This document shows, piece by piece, positions 37,720-49,020 of a stretch of DNA of 64,000 bases. Within the stretch, counting starts at the first letter, position 1, and every line of letters starts with the position of its first letter. The stretch is from Nyssa sinensis. Its lineage: Eukaryota; Streptophyta; Magnoliopsida; Cornales; Nyssaceae. A program made the position numbers and the translations under genes. The DNA is taken from positions 29,483,307 through 29,547,306 of the forward strand of contig CM018035.1 of NCBI GenBank assembly GCA_008638375.1. The letters are read 5' to 3'. The notes beneath the pieces are model-generated. The model was not told the origin of the DNA, ran no database searches, and saw only the letters and a list, made by a program, of their open reading frames with translations.

Positions 37720-39090
37720 TTGATCAAGTTACCAGAATTAAAACTATCTCAAAAACCTCTCCCTAAGACCACAACGGCTTTAGAACAGGTTAATAAAATG
37801 CTCCAGGAATTAGTTGTACCAGTTAAGCCTAAAAAACCCAGTTCTTCTAAAACAATAGTCACCATAGACAAGTCAAACACCCCATGCAGCTCGACATCAT
37901 CATTTGGAGATGAGAAAGCCTTACAAACCCAGTATCAAGAAATAAACCAGTTACAGAACCAACTTCAAGGCCTCACAGTAAATAAATTCCATAGACCTAG
38001 GTTTAACCCTACCAGCATCACCAATAATAGGTATAGTCGCCCCACAACTCCTGATCTCCAATACGAGGAACAACTACTGCAAAGCCAATTCTCAGTTGCT
38101 TCTGATCGCCTCTACGAATGGAACATAGACGGTTGTTCAGAACAAGAGATTTTGAATAAATTAAGTCACATGGCCATGGCAGCCAATTTTTATCATGAAA
38201 AGAACAACAGTCCTCAAAGTGACATAGTCAAACTCTTGGTTCTCGGATTCACAGGAAAGCTTCTCAGTTGGTGGCATAAACACCTTAATGATGAAACCAA
38301 AGAATCCATAATTCATGTAGTTAAAAGAGAACCTGACGGTAACCCAGTCTTTGACGAAACAATAGGACAAGGAGTACCAGATGGAGTTAACACCCTCATT
38401 TACACCATTACTAAACACTTCATAGGAACCCCCAGTCATGTAATCGCTAGGATTCATGATCAGTTAACTAATCTTAAATGTCCTACATTTAGTGACTTTG
38501 AATGGTATGCAGATGTCTTCTGCTCTAGAGTTATGCTTAGAGATGATAGTAATTCTCCGTTTTGGAAAGAAAAGTTCATTAATGGACTTCCTAGTCTTTT
38601 TTCCCATAAGATTAGAGAAATCCTTAGTAAAGACACAGGAGTCATAGATTACCCCAGTCTTACATATGGTGACATCATTTGCATAGTTCGCAAAGCATGC
38701 ATGCGGATGTGTATAGACATGAAAATTAGTAATCAAGCCGCCAGGAACAAGAAAAGAGCCAAATATAAGCTTGGTAATTTTTGTGTCCAGTATGGCCTAC
38801 CCCCATTAGCACCCTCAAAACGACGCTCCCGTCAACATCACTAAGAAAGCCACCAAAAGTATCATCGCACCCATGGCAGTCACCACCAAGGTCACCGCCG
38901 CAGCCATAAGTACAAAAACACCCATCACCAAGGCGAGTCTAGTAACAAACAAACACGTAATTACTACAAAACCAATCGTAGGAAGAAAAACCCTACTAAT
39001 AATCACACTTCTCACAAGGCAACATCTACTAATGTACGCTTTAAATGTGGAAAACCAGGCCACTTCCAGTCAGATTGTAAAGTTAAATAA
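37720..39090 (+). pseudogene. Caulimovirid capsid domain with zinc knuckle
   Basis: A 374-codon open frame at 37720-38844 has the capsid-region features 'LYEWNIDG', 'LVLGFTGKLLSWWHKHL' and a following helix-rich core. A basic stretch (KKRAKYKLG) comes near its end. After a stop at 38842 the same frame continues through a His-rich region to the knuckle at 39037-39078, which reads RFKCGKPGHFQSDC. The first Cys of the CCHC knuckle is Arg (codon CGC at 39037-39039). The domain would package viral nucleic acid. The knuckle defect and stop show decay. Confidence 0.75.
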
Positions 39091-39779
39091 TTGATTAATA
39101 CCCTCCAAGGAAAATAGGATCACAAACAAGAGTTATTTAAAATTCTAAATCTCAGAAATACAGATAGTGAACCTCTAGTTCCTCCTCTTATAGTTCGAGT
39201 GACAGTGAAAACGAAATTGAACAGTTAGACCAATCTTCTGACCATAGTTCTCACTATCAGTCAGACAGTCCTCTAGTTAAGATAGGATGCATAGATAATT
39301 GTACCCGCAGCTGTTGTAAAACAGTTAATGTTTTAAGTAAACAAGAAGAACTCCTACTAGAATTAATTAATAATGTAGAAGACCCGATAACTAAATCCTA
39401 ATATTTAAATCAATTTAAAACAACATTAGTAACAGACACTCCTAAACCATCTCCAGTTATCCCTTCTAGCCCTCAAGTTCAATTTAATAAAATCTTTGAT
39501 AGATTTACTAGTAACACCAAACCACTTACCATCCAAGATTTACAATATGAGGTGAACCAAACCAAAAAAGAGATCACCAAATTAAAACAGTTAATTTATA
39601 CACTCAAAATCGACCATGATTCTTTAGAAAGCAAAATTGATAGTCACCTATTTCCTCCCCCTCTTGTTCCAGTTCAACCATCCCTAAGTGATGAAGTTAG
39701 TCCAACCAATAACATCACTACTTCCCCATAGTTACCAGCTTCCAGCCAAAATCAAGATGATCACATTAGCTTCTTAACC
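39091..39779 (+). pseudogene. ORF1 segment between capsid and protease, broken
   Basis: It contains an acidic, serine-rich tract after the zinc knuckle (about 39150-39280) and a charged, coiled-coil-like stretch around 39540-39640. Stops and at least one frameshift occur, since capsid and protease are in different frames. No domain assignment is possible. Confidence 0.45.
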
Positions 39780-40199
39780 GCAATCACTAGAATTAACTTC
39801 CAAAAATAGCGATGCCCAGTCAAGATCATAGTTTTCGAAGAGTTTGAAATTGAGGTCATTGCTCTCGTCAACTCAGGCACAGATCTTAATAGTATCCAAG
39901 AAGGCATTATCCCTACTAAATACTTTGAAAAAACCAAAGAAAAGTTAAAATCCGCTAATGGCAGTTCCATGTAAATCCAGTACAAATTATCCAATGCACA
40001 GGTGTGCCAAGATAAAGTATGTTTCAAAACTCCTTTTGTGTTAGTCAAAAACATGTTTGATAAAGTTATCCTCGGTAACCCATTCATGTGCTTATGATAT
40101 CCTTTCACCACTGACAGTGAAGGGATTACCTCTAAACCTCTAGGCCAAACAGTTAGATTTAACTTCATCAAAAATCCTTAGTCCAGAGAAATAAATTCA
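39780..40199 (+). pseudogene. Caulimovirid aspartic protease, catalytic Asp lost
   Basis: The conserved retropepsin-type site reads ALVNSGTDLN. The family has Asp-Thr/Ser-Gly, but the codon at 39870-39872 is AAC (Asn), a single G-to-A change from GAC. In-frame stops lie at 39807-39809 and further on. The flap and later region ('NPFM') follow near 40078. The protease would have processed the ORF1 polyprotein. With this change it could not cleave. Confidence 0.7.
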
Positions 40200-41870
40200 T
40201 TACAAGATCTCTCTATTAGACGCTCAGTTAATCTTCTTTCTAAGAAAAAGTCCCATGTTGACTTTCTTTTGGAAGAAATTCAGTTTAAAAGAGTTGAACA
40301 ACAGTTACTTAACCCTATACTTCAACAACGAATTAGTCAATTTGAGTCACTACTCAAACAAGAAGTCTATTCTGAGTTACCCACTGCATTTTTGCATAGG
40401 AAACAACACATTGTTCGTCTTCCCTATGTTAAAGGTTTTAGTGAAAACAATATTCCTACCAAAGCACGACCTATACAAATAAGTCAAACCCTCATGGAAA
40501 TATGCCAAGAAGAAATCAAAGGATTATTGAGTAAACAAATCATTAGGCCTTCTAAGTCACCATGGTCATGTTCTGCTTTTTATGTTAACAAAAATGCAGA
40601 AATTGAATGAGTCCCTCACTTAGTTATTAATTACAAACCATTAAAAAAAGTCTTAGAATGGATTAGGTATCCCATTCCAAAAAGAGAGACAGTTAACCGG
40701 TAACACAAAGCAGTTATTTTTAATAAATTCAATATGAAAAGTGGACTCTGGCAAATCCAGATCCATGAATCAGATAGATATAAAACCGCATTCACAACCC
40801 CTTTTGGTCATTATGAATGGAATGTAATGCCCTTTGGATTAAAAAATGCTCCCAATGAATTTCAAAATGTCATGAATGACATATTCAATCCTTTCTCCAG
40901 TCATATTATAGTTTACATAGATGATGTCCTCATCTACTCAGATTCCATTGATCAACATTGGAAACACTTATATTCTTTTCTGAATGTAATTAAACGCAAT
41001 GGTTTAGTCCTCTCAGCATCTAAACTCAAGCTATTTCAAACTTCAATTAGATTTCTAGGTCTTGATATTTCTTATGGTCAAATCAAACCCATTCATCGGT
41101 CAATCCAATTTGCTAATAAATTCCCAGATCAAATCCTTGATAAAACCCAGTTGCAACAATTTCTAGGATCCCTTAATTATATTTCAGATTTTTATCCCAA
41201 TTTGCAATCTCAGTGTAAACTTTTATTTGATCGTCTCCATAGTAATCCACCTCCATGGACACCTGCTCATACAGCTGTTGTCCAGCAAGTCAAGCAATAC
41301 GTCAAGACCCTTCCTTGTCTTGGTATTCCCTCTCCCTCTGCTTTCAAAATAGTTCAAACAGATGCCTCTGATATTGGTTATGGTGGCATTCTTAGTTAAA
41401 AATTAAGTCCTGATTCTCTAGAACAGATCATCTGTTATCACTCCGGAATCTGGAATTCTACCTAGTTAAATTATAGTACTATTAAAATTTTATCCCTTGT
41501 TTTATGCGTCAGTAAATTTCAAAGTAATTTATTAAATCAACGCTTTTTAGTTAAAATTGATTGTAAAAGTGCCAAACATGTTTTGGAAAAAGATATTAAA
41601 AACATGGCTTCTAAACAAATTTTTGCAAGATAGCAAGCCATTCTTTCTCTTTTTGATTTTGATATCCAGTACATACCCGGTGAGGATAATAGTCTCCCTG
41701 ATTTTCTTACTCGTGAATTTTTGCAGCCCAAAAATGAACGGCAAGAAAGACAAGCAACCACAGTCAACTCAATCAACTCCCTCCGCAGGAAAAATAATCC
41801 CAATTACTCCCAGCTCTTTACGAGCCCCAACAACCTCTTCCCAAGGCAGCCGCTTCTCTATCTTTGGTAG
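40200..41870 (+). pseudogene. Caulimovirid reverse transcriptase and RNase H, broken
   Basis: RT motifs are clear: 'GLWQIQIHESDRYKTAF', 'PFGLKNAPNEFQ' and the active-site box YIDDVL at 40915-40932. RNase H follows, with 'QTDASDIGYGGIL' near 41358-41396 and the end pattern 'YIPGEDNSLPDFL'. In-frame stops interrupt it at 40608-40610, 41397-41399 and 41463-41465. The frame closes at 41868-41870, overlapping ORF2 by about 137 bp. In a working virus this enzyme copies RNA to DNA. Caulimovirid affinity is shown by RNase H as the last domain and no integrase. Confidence 0.85.
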
Positions 41871-42999
41871 TCCTCTTCGCCCTAATTACAATCTACCAAA
41901 ACCCAATCAGCCTAGTTACAGTTCAACCCTTGTCAGGTTACCCCCTAGTCCTTATGAAATTATAGACCCCTTTGACCCCTCCAAAGAACAAAGGATCATC
42001 CCAGCTAAGCCTCCAGTTAAAACTCTTTCATACCCATATTTCAAAAAACCATACACGGTCAACATCTTTTTCATTGAGCCTCTCAAAATTAACATCCAAG
42101 ACCCATGGGCTCTAGCCACTAGTTATTTTCCTCCTGGATGGCATTTTGTTCCCAACCATCCATCTAAATCAATTAAATGGTACAAAGCCATCCTTCTCCA
42201 TTCTGGATCAGTTAGATTTGAAGATATCCCTAGTAAACAAGATCCTAGTCAAATTCTGTACCAGAAATTCATCATAGTCAATATCATTTCTGAAAAAGCC
42301 TGGGGATCTCACCCCTCTCAGCTCCGATCTATTCCCAATTCTTCCATCCAGTACTCATATTATAATTACAGTCAAGCATTTACCAGGGCCCTCTATATGC
42401 AGAATGAGTCCAATAATCATTCATGGTTTCTCATGTTTGATCAAAAGTTCAAAAGCCAGATTCCCGCATGGTTCAGTGAATGGTGGAATAAATTTGGACT
42501 TGTTCTAGAAATATTTCCACCCCCTCTTAAGATGGCAATGCAATACTTTGCTTCAGTATATAAAACCGACCAGCACACGACCCAATTTCCCATAATCCTC
42601 TTAATGGCCAATAAATATAAGATTTCATAGATTACTAAGTGAAAGTTTGCAATTAATCAAAATAAAGTAATCAGAGAATTCTCAGTAAAATGGTGGGATA
42701 GACTTAATTATGAAAGGTTCATCTCTTTCATCAATGAAGAATTTCCCCCGGCAGTTCCTCAGCCTCGGCCCATTGCTCACAGGACTCGGTCATCCTCCAG
42801 TATTGACCAAACCTTGATCCAAGGACAAACCAAAGAAGAACTTAAAGAATTAGCCAGGTAGTTAATGATTCATGTATCATAGATGGGTGAAGACCAAGAT
42901 ACCCAATCAGATGCTGAATCCAGTTGTCCTCCTCACAATCCCGTAAATGATGAGTTCAGCCAAGACCCATATGCTTTAGACAGTGACTTTGAAATTTAA
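41734..42999 (+). pseudogene. Florendovirus-type ORF2, function unknown
   Basis: It starts at ATG 41734, within the RNase H coding end, and is open to a TAG at 42628-42630. The same frame then continues with two or more further stops to TAA at 42997-42999, suggesting an original length near 420 codons. The protein has a Ser/Pro/Thr-rich start, then a conserved-looking core with 'PWALATSYFPPGWHFVP', 'AWGSHPSQLRSIP' and 'WFSEWWNKFGLVLEIFPPP', and an acidic end. I know related ORFs only from plant-genome florendovirus copies, where no function is assigned. It lacks any motif I can link to an enzyme. Confidence 0.7.
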
Positions 43000-43321
43000 A
43001 ACAGTAATAATATCATCAGTAAATTATTCAGCAAATGTGACAAGCTCGTGAAAATCTGAAGCTCTTCAGTCATCATAACCACAACAGACCAGTGAGTAGT
43101 CAAAGAAAGCATCATGAAGTAACAGCCAGATTCCTGCATTACCAGTCTTTCAGTAAACTCGTGAATAAAGCTTCATAAAGATACAATAAGATTCCTGCAG
43201 CACCAGATGAATAGTGAGATTCCTGCAGCATCAGTCAAATTCTTGCAACACCAGATGAATAGTAAGATTCCTGTCAGATACATCCAATCCAGTCAGTCAT
43301 TCACTCGGCGCCTCCCTCCTC

Positions 43322-43328
43322 TATAAAA
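43322..43328 (+). promoter_or_regulatory. TATA box of the caulimovirid promoter
   Basis: TATAAAA in 'cctctataaaaggatc', in the intergenic region after ORF2. It lies about 125 bp upstream of a poly(A) signal, the spacing that makes a terminally redundant pregenomic RNA in the family. Confidence 0.7.
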
Positions 43329-43451
43329 GGATCGCCCCTTCCCAGTCCAAGACACCCTTCAGAAATACTTGAGAGAAAATCCTCTAACGAGAGCAACCAT
43401 TCATAATATGTCTCTGGATTTTATCATGTATTTAGTTTTATTTTCCTTTTC

Positions 43452-43457
43452 AATAAA
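43452..43457 (+). terminator. Poly(A) signal of the caulimovirid transcript
   Basis: AATAAA in 'tttcaataaacaggcttc', downstream of the TATA box as in other caulimovirids. Confidence 0.65.
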
Positions 43458-43673
43458 CAGGCTTCTAGCCTTTAAGTTAATTGTAAGTTATTATTTATAT
43501 ATTCCAGTTTCTAGTTACATTAAATTTCAAGTTTCATAATTTATCACTACATTCCCATTCCCCTTATACTGGTAATACCGCCTCCCCTTGCATATGTATA
43601 AGCACTTCAGTTATATATCCTTACGCCTTTTTTAATTCCGCTTACGTCCCACTGGCTCATCCAGTCCCCTTAT

Positions 43674-43828
43674 GTATATATATATATATATATACAAGTA
43701 ATTAGATATATATATATATATATGTATACACAAGTGGGTGCACAACAGCTGTGTGTGTGCAAGTGAGGAGAGTGTGTGTGTGCTGTTGTATGTGTGGTGT
43801 GAGGGCTGACCATGTGGGTGTGTGTGTA

Positions 43829-43859
<31 letters not shown>

Positions 43860-43860
43860 G
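43674..43860. repeat. TA and TG microsatellites of F LTR at the viral junction
   Basis: (TA)n runs at about 43674-43694, 43707-43722 and 43832-43859, with TG-rich sequence between. The left viral edge also abuts (TA)n. Open frames here (poly Ile-Tyr) are repeat artefacts. Confidence 0.8.
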
Positions 43861-46729
43861 TGGAAAACCAAAAATACAAGCAATGAATTTAATGCAAAGC
43901 TGCATTTCTGGAAAGAACAAAAGGAAGAAGAAATCAGAGCAATGGGGAAGTTAGAAGAGGGGGAGAAACTGTGGGCAAAAGGGGTGGTTTTTTGTGAATA
44001 CATATGTATGTATATACATGAGTATGATGGGTCTTGTTGAGAGGAAATCAGAGGAAGTGAGAAAAGAAAGAGAGACATAGGGCATTAGAAGGAGTTCAGG
44101 AGGTGAACCAAGAGGGGGGAAAAAAATGAGAGATACTGCGACACCAAGAAATCCAGAAAATAGGTAAGCTAAGCTTAACCCAGTTTTAAATTATCGAGCA
44201 TGGTTATTTAGTTTTGAGTACAGAGTCTTGTAGAGCATGAAATAGGGGGTTTATTGCAAAAAGAATTATTCAAAATGGTCAAAAACTGAGGAAGATATAG
44301 TGAGTTACAGGTTGGAGACGATAATCGGTTCTTGGAAATTTTACGTATAAAGCTTTGTTTAAATAAAAGGAAAACGTTCCTCTATAGTGCAAAAAATGAT
44401 TTGAAGAAGAATGGGGTTAAAACAGTCGGGGGACAGTCACAAAACTAGAAAGAGATGGTTGGCCAGAAAGTCGACCAGAGATGTTTGACCCTTTATTCGT
44501 GGTGATCTAGTGGTTTAAATCTAAAACCGAGATTTGATATAAAACCCTCATGAAGAATGGAAGAAAATCACATTTTAAAAACATCGAAATCTGGTCGAAA
44601 AATAGTACCACCGCTGGAGATGGCGACGGAACCCTAGGGCAACAATGGCGAGGGCGTGGGGAAGAAGAAGACCCCGCTGAGCTAACTCGCGAGTCGACTA
44701 AGCCAAGTCTTGATCGAATTAGGCTGGGGCTGTGTTGACTCAGACACGTGTCGAGTGGACGAGGGAGCCACCGCATAAATGAGACGGCGTCATTTTGAGG
44801 AATGGGGCCTATTTGGTTGGGGGGATATGAAATAGGGATGAAATAAATCAAAGACGACTAGGATAGCCTATCCTCAATTTGGGGTGTTGTCTGCCGTTTG
44901 GCAACCAAAAGATTTGAAAAAAAAAAATAGGGCAAGGGCAACACCCTGCGACTTGAACCATGGTAGGGCGCGTGGAACCAGTTAGGACAGGACAATCCCG
45001 TGCCTTTTTAAGCCACAAATATATATATATATATATATATATATTATGTAATAATAATAATAATTAAATTAAATTAAATATCACGAAATGACCCGGAGTC
45101 CAAATGGGACAAGTCATTAGTGTATTTTGATTATCTCGACCATTCTGAATCCAACAGTGAGGTTCGTGACACAAGACGAGGTCCCAAACGATAAAAGACC
45201 CATAGGAACATTGAAAATTATCAAAATGCCCCTGAGATAAAAAGCAGTTAAACGAACTCCGATTAAAGTAAACAAATAGTGAATTTTTATTATTTCGAGC
45301 ATTCTGGACTCAACCGTGGAGTCCGATTTGTAAAAAGAGGCATCGAGATGTAAGAACACGTAAAGGTGCAAAATGACTATTTTGCCCTTTTTAGTGCCAA
45401 TGTCCAAACTAAATTCCGCGAAAGCCTAAACTGACTTTCTTCAACGTTTCGGACTCAATGGTAGAGTTTATTTTAGCAAAATAAAAACTCATAAAAAAAT
45501 AAAGGCATAAAATTTGATGAATAACATAATTCAAGTAGCAGATGGACTGAGTTATATTTCATGATTTTAGGGACACTGAAAGGCAAGGAGAGGGCGGTCT
45601 GACCTTCTGCATTCTCGTTGTTAGTTCAATTACATAGCAAGCACGAATTCTTAGGGTTAAGACAAACCCATCAGGTATGATATTTTGCTAAGTAAGGAAT
45701 AGGATTAAGTTTAGGAATGAATTCCCATATTGATTTAATGATTCATGTGTTTATTCGATTATTTATGTGCTTATGTGTTCCTTGTTATTTCCTTGGAAGT
45801 TTGGTCAAGTGACAGACGTGAACCGTGACTATATGTGTATTCCATGTGTTGGTGCAGTGTGTAATTTATGTTCTTAGAAAATTGTTAAGATTGTGAATAT
45901 GTAACTAGAGCATGTACTTAAATGGAATATGTATAGCATGTACACATGAGGAAGGAATCTGGGCGATTTAAATGTTATTGTTGCTTTAAGTGAAATGCAT
46001 TGTTTAAAGCATGCTTCATGTGTGGATAAAATGTTTCATTGAGGTTGCATTATTGCATGGTGGAATCAAGGTATATTGGCATGCTATAATTCCTTGACAG
46101 CATAGTATGGGTTGAGCACTTGGTGCTATGCATTATGAGGGTGTAGATCCTGTGGTGAAAAACCCAAAATTTGGCCAGTGTATCGGTGCCTGCTTGATCC
46201 GACGGGAGCGGTCAATAAAACAGGTGTGGTACTCGAGTGACCATCGGGAGCGATCCGTGAAACCGAGACATGGGTGTGGCATAGAGTTGCATGGGTGTGT
46301 CACGCATATTTCTATTGCATAGTACTGATGAGTTTGAAGACATGTAGATGTAAATGTACACTTACACATGCCACGCCTTAATTTTTGTTCCTTGCATTAG
46401 CATTATATTATACCAGCAGTTGAGCTGACCCATTTGTGGGATATCATATTACAGATGACGCCCCTGCTACATGAGATTTGATGATATCTTGACAAAAAGA
46501 AGGGGAAAGGATTTAGAAGTGTATTTGGCCCTTGGGCCACGTTTTGAGATGTAAGGGCTTAAGCCCAAATGATATGTGAATGATATATTTATGGGATGTA
46601 CTTTATGTGTTATGTATTAAAGGAAAGGATTGCATGTTTAGCTGAATCTGTTAAGTTATCTTTTATTTTCTTTTCTTATTTCATTTCGCACTCACCCTTG
46701 GGTTCGCGAAAATTCTGGGCGTGACAACG

Positions 46730-46741
46730 TGGTATCAAAGC
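46730..46741 (+). other. Primer binding site, tRNA-Met type, element F
   Basis: TGGTATCAAAGC differs at one base from the plant initiator tRNA-Met complement (TGGTATCAGAGC). It lies three bases after the LTR end GTGACA. Element H has exactly the same variant followed by the same 'ataggttc', so the change is family-specific. Confidence 0.8.
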
Positions 46742-47084
46742 ATAGGTTCGAATACCTAGGGACAGTGGGAGAAGTTTAGACCTTAAGTTATTTGAGGCTA
46801 GTTTGGGTGGTATGTGTTCTGTGCACATGTTGCATTGGTGTGCATGGGTATGCACTATACTTGATTTCCCAGTTGACTGAGAGTATGTGATTCTTTGATA
46901 TAATGGTTAACTAAGATTAGAAACACATGTCTATATGATAGACCATATATTTTATGGGATAGGCCGTATGCCTAGTTATCTGTGACATAGGTTGTGCACT
47001 TAGTTATCTATATGGTAGGCGCTATGCCTAGTTATTTATGAGATAGACTGTGGGCCTAGTTATTTACCTAGTTGGTTGTGTTCT

Positions 47085-47117
<33 letters not shown>

Positions 47118-47798
47118 TAGTACCCGATATTCATGGATTATAGTACTATGACTATGATATTTATACAGACTGGATTGGTCTCAAGTCTTGAGTTACAGTT
47201 GATGGATGGCGCCCCATCAGCCAGCAACAAAAGGAGTTGTGATCCATGAAGGGTTATCACCTAGCTATAAAAGTAAGAAATAATGAAAGAAATTATAAAA
47301 ACCTAAAATAAACAAGTGCCAGCGAGGTAGTAAACCGTGAATTAAAAGACACATAAGATCTCATAATTCTAAAATAAGAATTTAGAATTATGGAGATTTT
47401 TGTGTATGGACTGGATAGCGAATATAGGGATATTCTTATGTTAAACTCTTTTGTGGAGGAATGTATTACTTTTGGGATGGTATTCACTTAGGGTTGAGTA
47501 TTGGTAGGTTAGTTGAACACTAGCATGACTAGAGTATATGTGTATTGTATCGTTTAAGTGAATTCCTTCCTTGCAAAAGGACTGTGTTAGAACTAGGTGT
47601 TAATCGTTAGTGTAAACAATAGAAGGAGATAGTTGGCCTGAGTTATATAAGTGTCGATTAGGCAAGTGTGTCATAACATATTATATTTGTTACTTGTGAA
47701 GTGTGACGTGTTAACAAGTGTCTGTTTAGTGTTCTTTTAACACCTGTGTCTAATGTGAAAAAGAGTATTAATTTTTTCCCCCTTAGACTTGCAAACAC
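46742..47798 (+). other. Untranslated leader of element F
   Basis: No gene is supported. It has a degenerate repeat around 46940-47070 ('tatgggataggc.gtatgcctagttat' style, about four copies) and a TA/TG run near 47088-47115. A plausible gag start follows at 47799. Confidence 0.6.
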
Positions 47799-48576
47799 AT
47801 GTCTCCAAAGAGAGATCCGACAAGACCATCAAAGAGGTCCCGAGCTCGTGACTCTTCTGTACAGACACCTACACCTACCCCAGCATACCCTGGTAGGACA
47901 CCACTGAAGAGGCACTGAGCTAGTACTTCTTCTACACAGACACCTACACCTGTCCTGGCATACATTGGTAAGAGACCACCGAAGAGATACCGAATACGGC
48001 AGAGACTCATTCAATCTCTAGCTCCCCAACCTGCTATGCCTACTATTTCTCAAGGGAGAGTATCCCAAAGACCCTTGATTTGTTATCGGTGTAGACAGCC
48101 TGGCCACAAGATGGCCACTTGCCCTCAGAGGGACTATAGCCGGGGACAAGGGGTTGGATCTAGCCAGGATTACTTCCACCTCCTGTACAGGGTCAGGAGT
48201 GGAGAGCACCCCAACTTTGTTATATCTGCCACCAGACGGGCTATGAAAGGGCCAACTGTCCTCAGGGACAGACTTCACAGAGCTCACCGAGGCCACTTTA
48301 CTATTAGTATACTCAGGTGCCTCTACCACAGCCACAATTAGACCATGGACCACCGACATTATATTTTCAACCTACACCTACAACATTGAGCATTGGGACT
48401 CCCAGTCAAGGGGGTGGTGACCAGCAGGGACAGAGAGGGAGTAGTAGGCAAGATCAGATTGCACAGAGTCATGTTTATGCAGTAGCCACACCAGAAACAT
48501 CTACTTCTGGACCTCTTGTGATTCAAGGTACATTCCTTGTATTTAGTTCATGGGCCAGCATACTGATAGGCTAGGG
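47799..48576 (+). pseudogene. gag remnant of element F with two zinc knuckles, core deleted
   Basis: ATG at 47799 gives an N-terminus like that of H gag (MSPKRDP versus MPPKKTP). The large capsid core seen in H (63220-63700) is absent and a Thr/Pro-rich tail follows directly. That tail has a 75-bp tandem duplication (unit starts 47861 and 47936) and a stop near 47917. A CCHC knuckle CYRCRQPGHKMATC starts at 48081. A second, CYICHQTGYERANC, starts at 48218 in another frame and has Tyr in place of the His. Gag would form the particle, and without its core it could not. Confidence 0.78.
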
Positions 48577-49020
48577 TACATCTCATTCATTTATATCTAC
48601 CATGACATTGGGGTTGGACACAGATTGGTTAGATCCACCATTGCATGTTGACACCCCAATTAGGGGTAGTCTAATATTGACAAGGATCTGTAGAGGTTAC
48701 TCGATAGAGATAGTTGATTGCATTCTTTATTTTGACTTCATTTTGCTTGACATGTCTAGTTTTGGTGTTATTTTGGGGTTGGATTGGTTGTTTGCTTTCC
48801 GGGCGAGTATAGATTGCTACAAGGGGAGTGTGATAGTGTGTATCCTTGAGGGAGATAGCTTTTATTTCAGAGGAGATCGTCAGAATTTCTTAGTTCCACC
48901 CTTGTGTGACTCTAGGAGTTGGGGAGGTCATAGTTACATGTTGACTAGCTGGACAACAGGTAGGAGTGGAACTATAAAAAGTGTTGCCGTTAGTAGTAGA
49001 TGAGTTCCCAGATGTCTTCA
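48577..49020 (+). pseudogene. Aspartic protease region (RVP_2-like) of element F
   Basis: Downstream of a damaged active site ('GTSHSFIS' follows a TAG where the Asp-Ser/Thr-Gly should be, near 48573), the frame at 48602-49003 has 'PLHVDTPIRGSL' and 'SFGVILGLDWL'. These fit gypsy retropepsin-type proteases (ILGLDWL region). It would cleave gag-pol but lacks a readable catalytic site. Confidence 0.72.

Larger units (their letters stand above)
35997..43673 (+). mobile_element. Endogenous florendovirus-like caulimovirid, near full-length single copy, decayed
   Basis: About 7.7 kb inserted in a (TA)n tract of the F 5' LTR, with TA runs on both sides (35979-35996 and 43674-43694). The order is leader, movement protein, capsid with zinc knuckle, aspartic protease, RT, RNase H, then an overlapping second ORF, then an intergenic region with TATA box and poly(A) signal. 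A downstream ORF of unknown function after the polyprotein is the florendovirus layout. There is no integrase and no LTR of its own. Many stops and frameshifts interrupt the coding regions. It is an old genomic copy, not a functional virus. Confidence 0.8.
35887..46726 (+). repeat. 5' LTR of element F (split by an endogenous caulimovirid)
   Basis: It starts TATAAAGATTC at the array junction and ends CTGGGCGTGACA at 46726, three bases before the primer site. Without the virus it is about 3.16 kb. From 43674 to about 45600 it resembles LTR C (TA/TG repeats, 'tttaatgcaaag.tgcattt', splice-donor-like GGTAAGC at 44163-44169, reiterated modules at 45080-45480). From about 45640 to the end it resembles LTRs H and I ('ggtatgatattttgctaag', 'atgccacgcc'). 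Confidence 0.8.

Noticed and set aside
43560..43580. Possible tRNA-Met primer site of the virus ('ctggtaatacc')
   Set aside because: Only about six bases match TGGTATCAGAGC, so I cannot support a site. The true one may be lost or lie at the edge.
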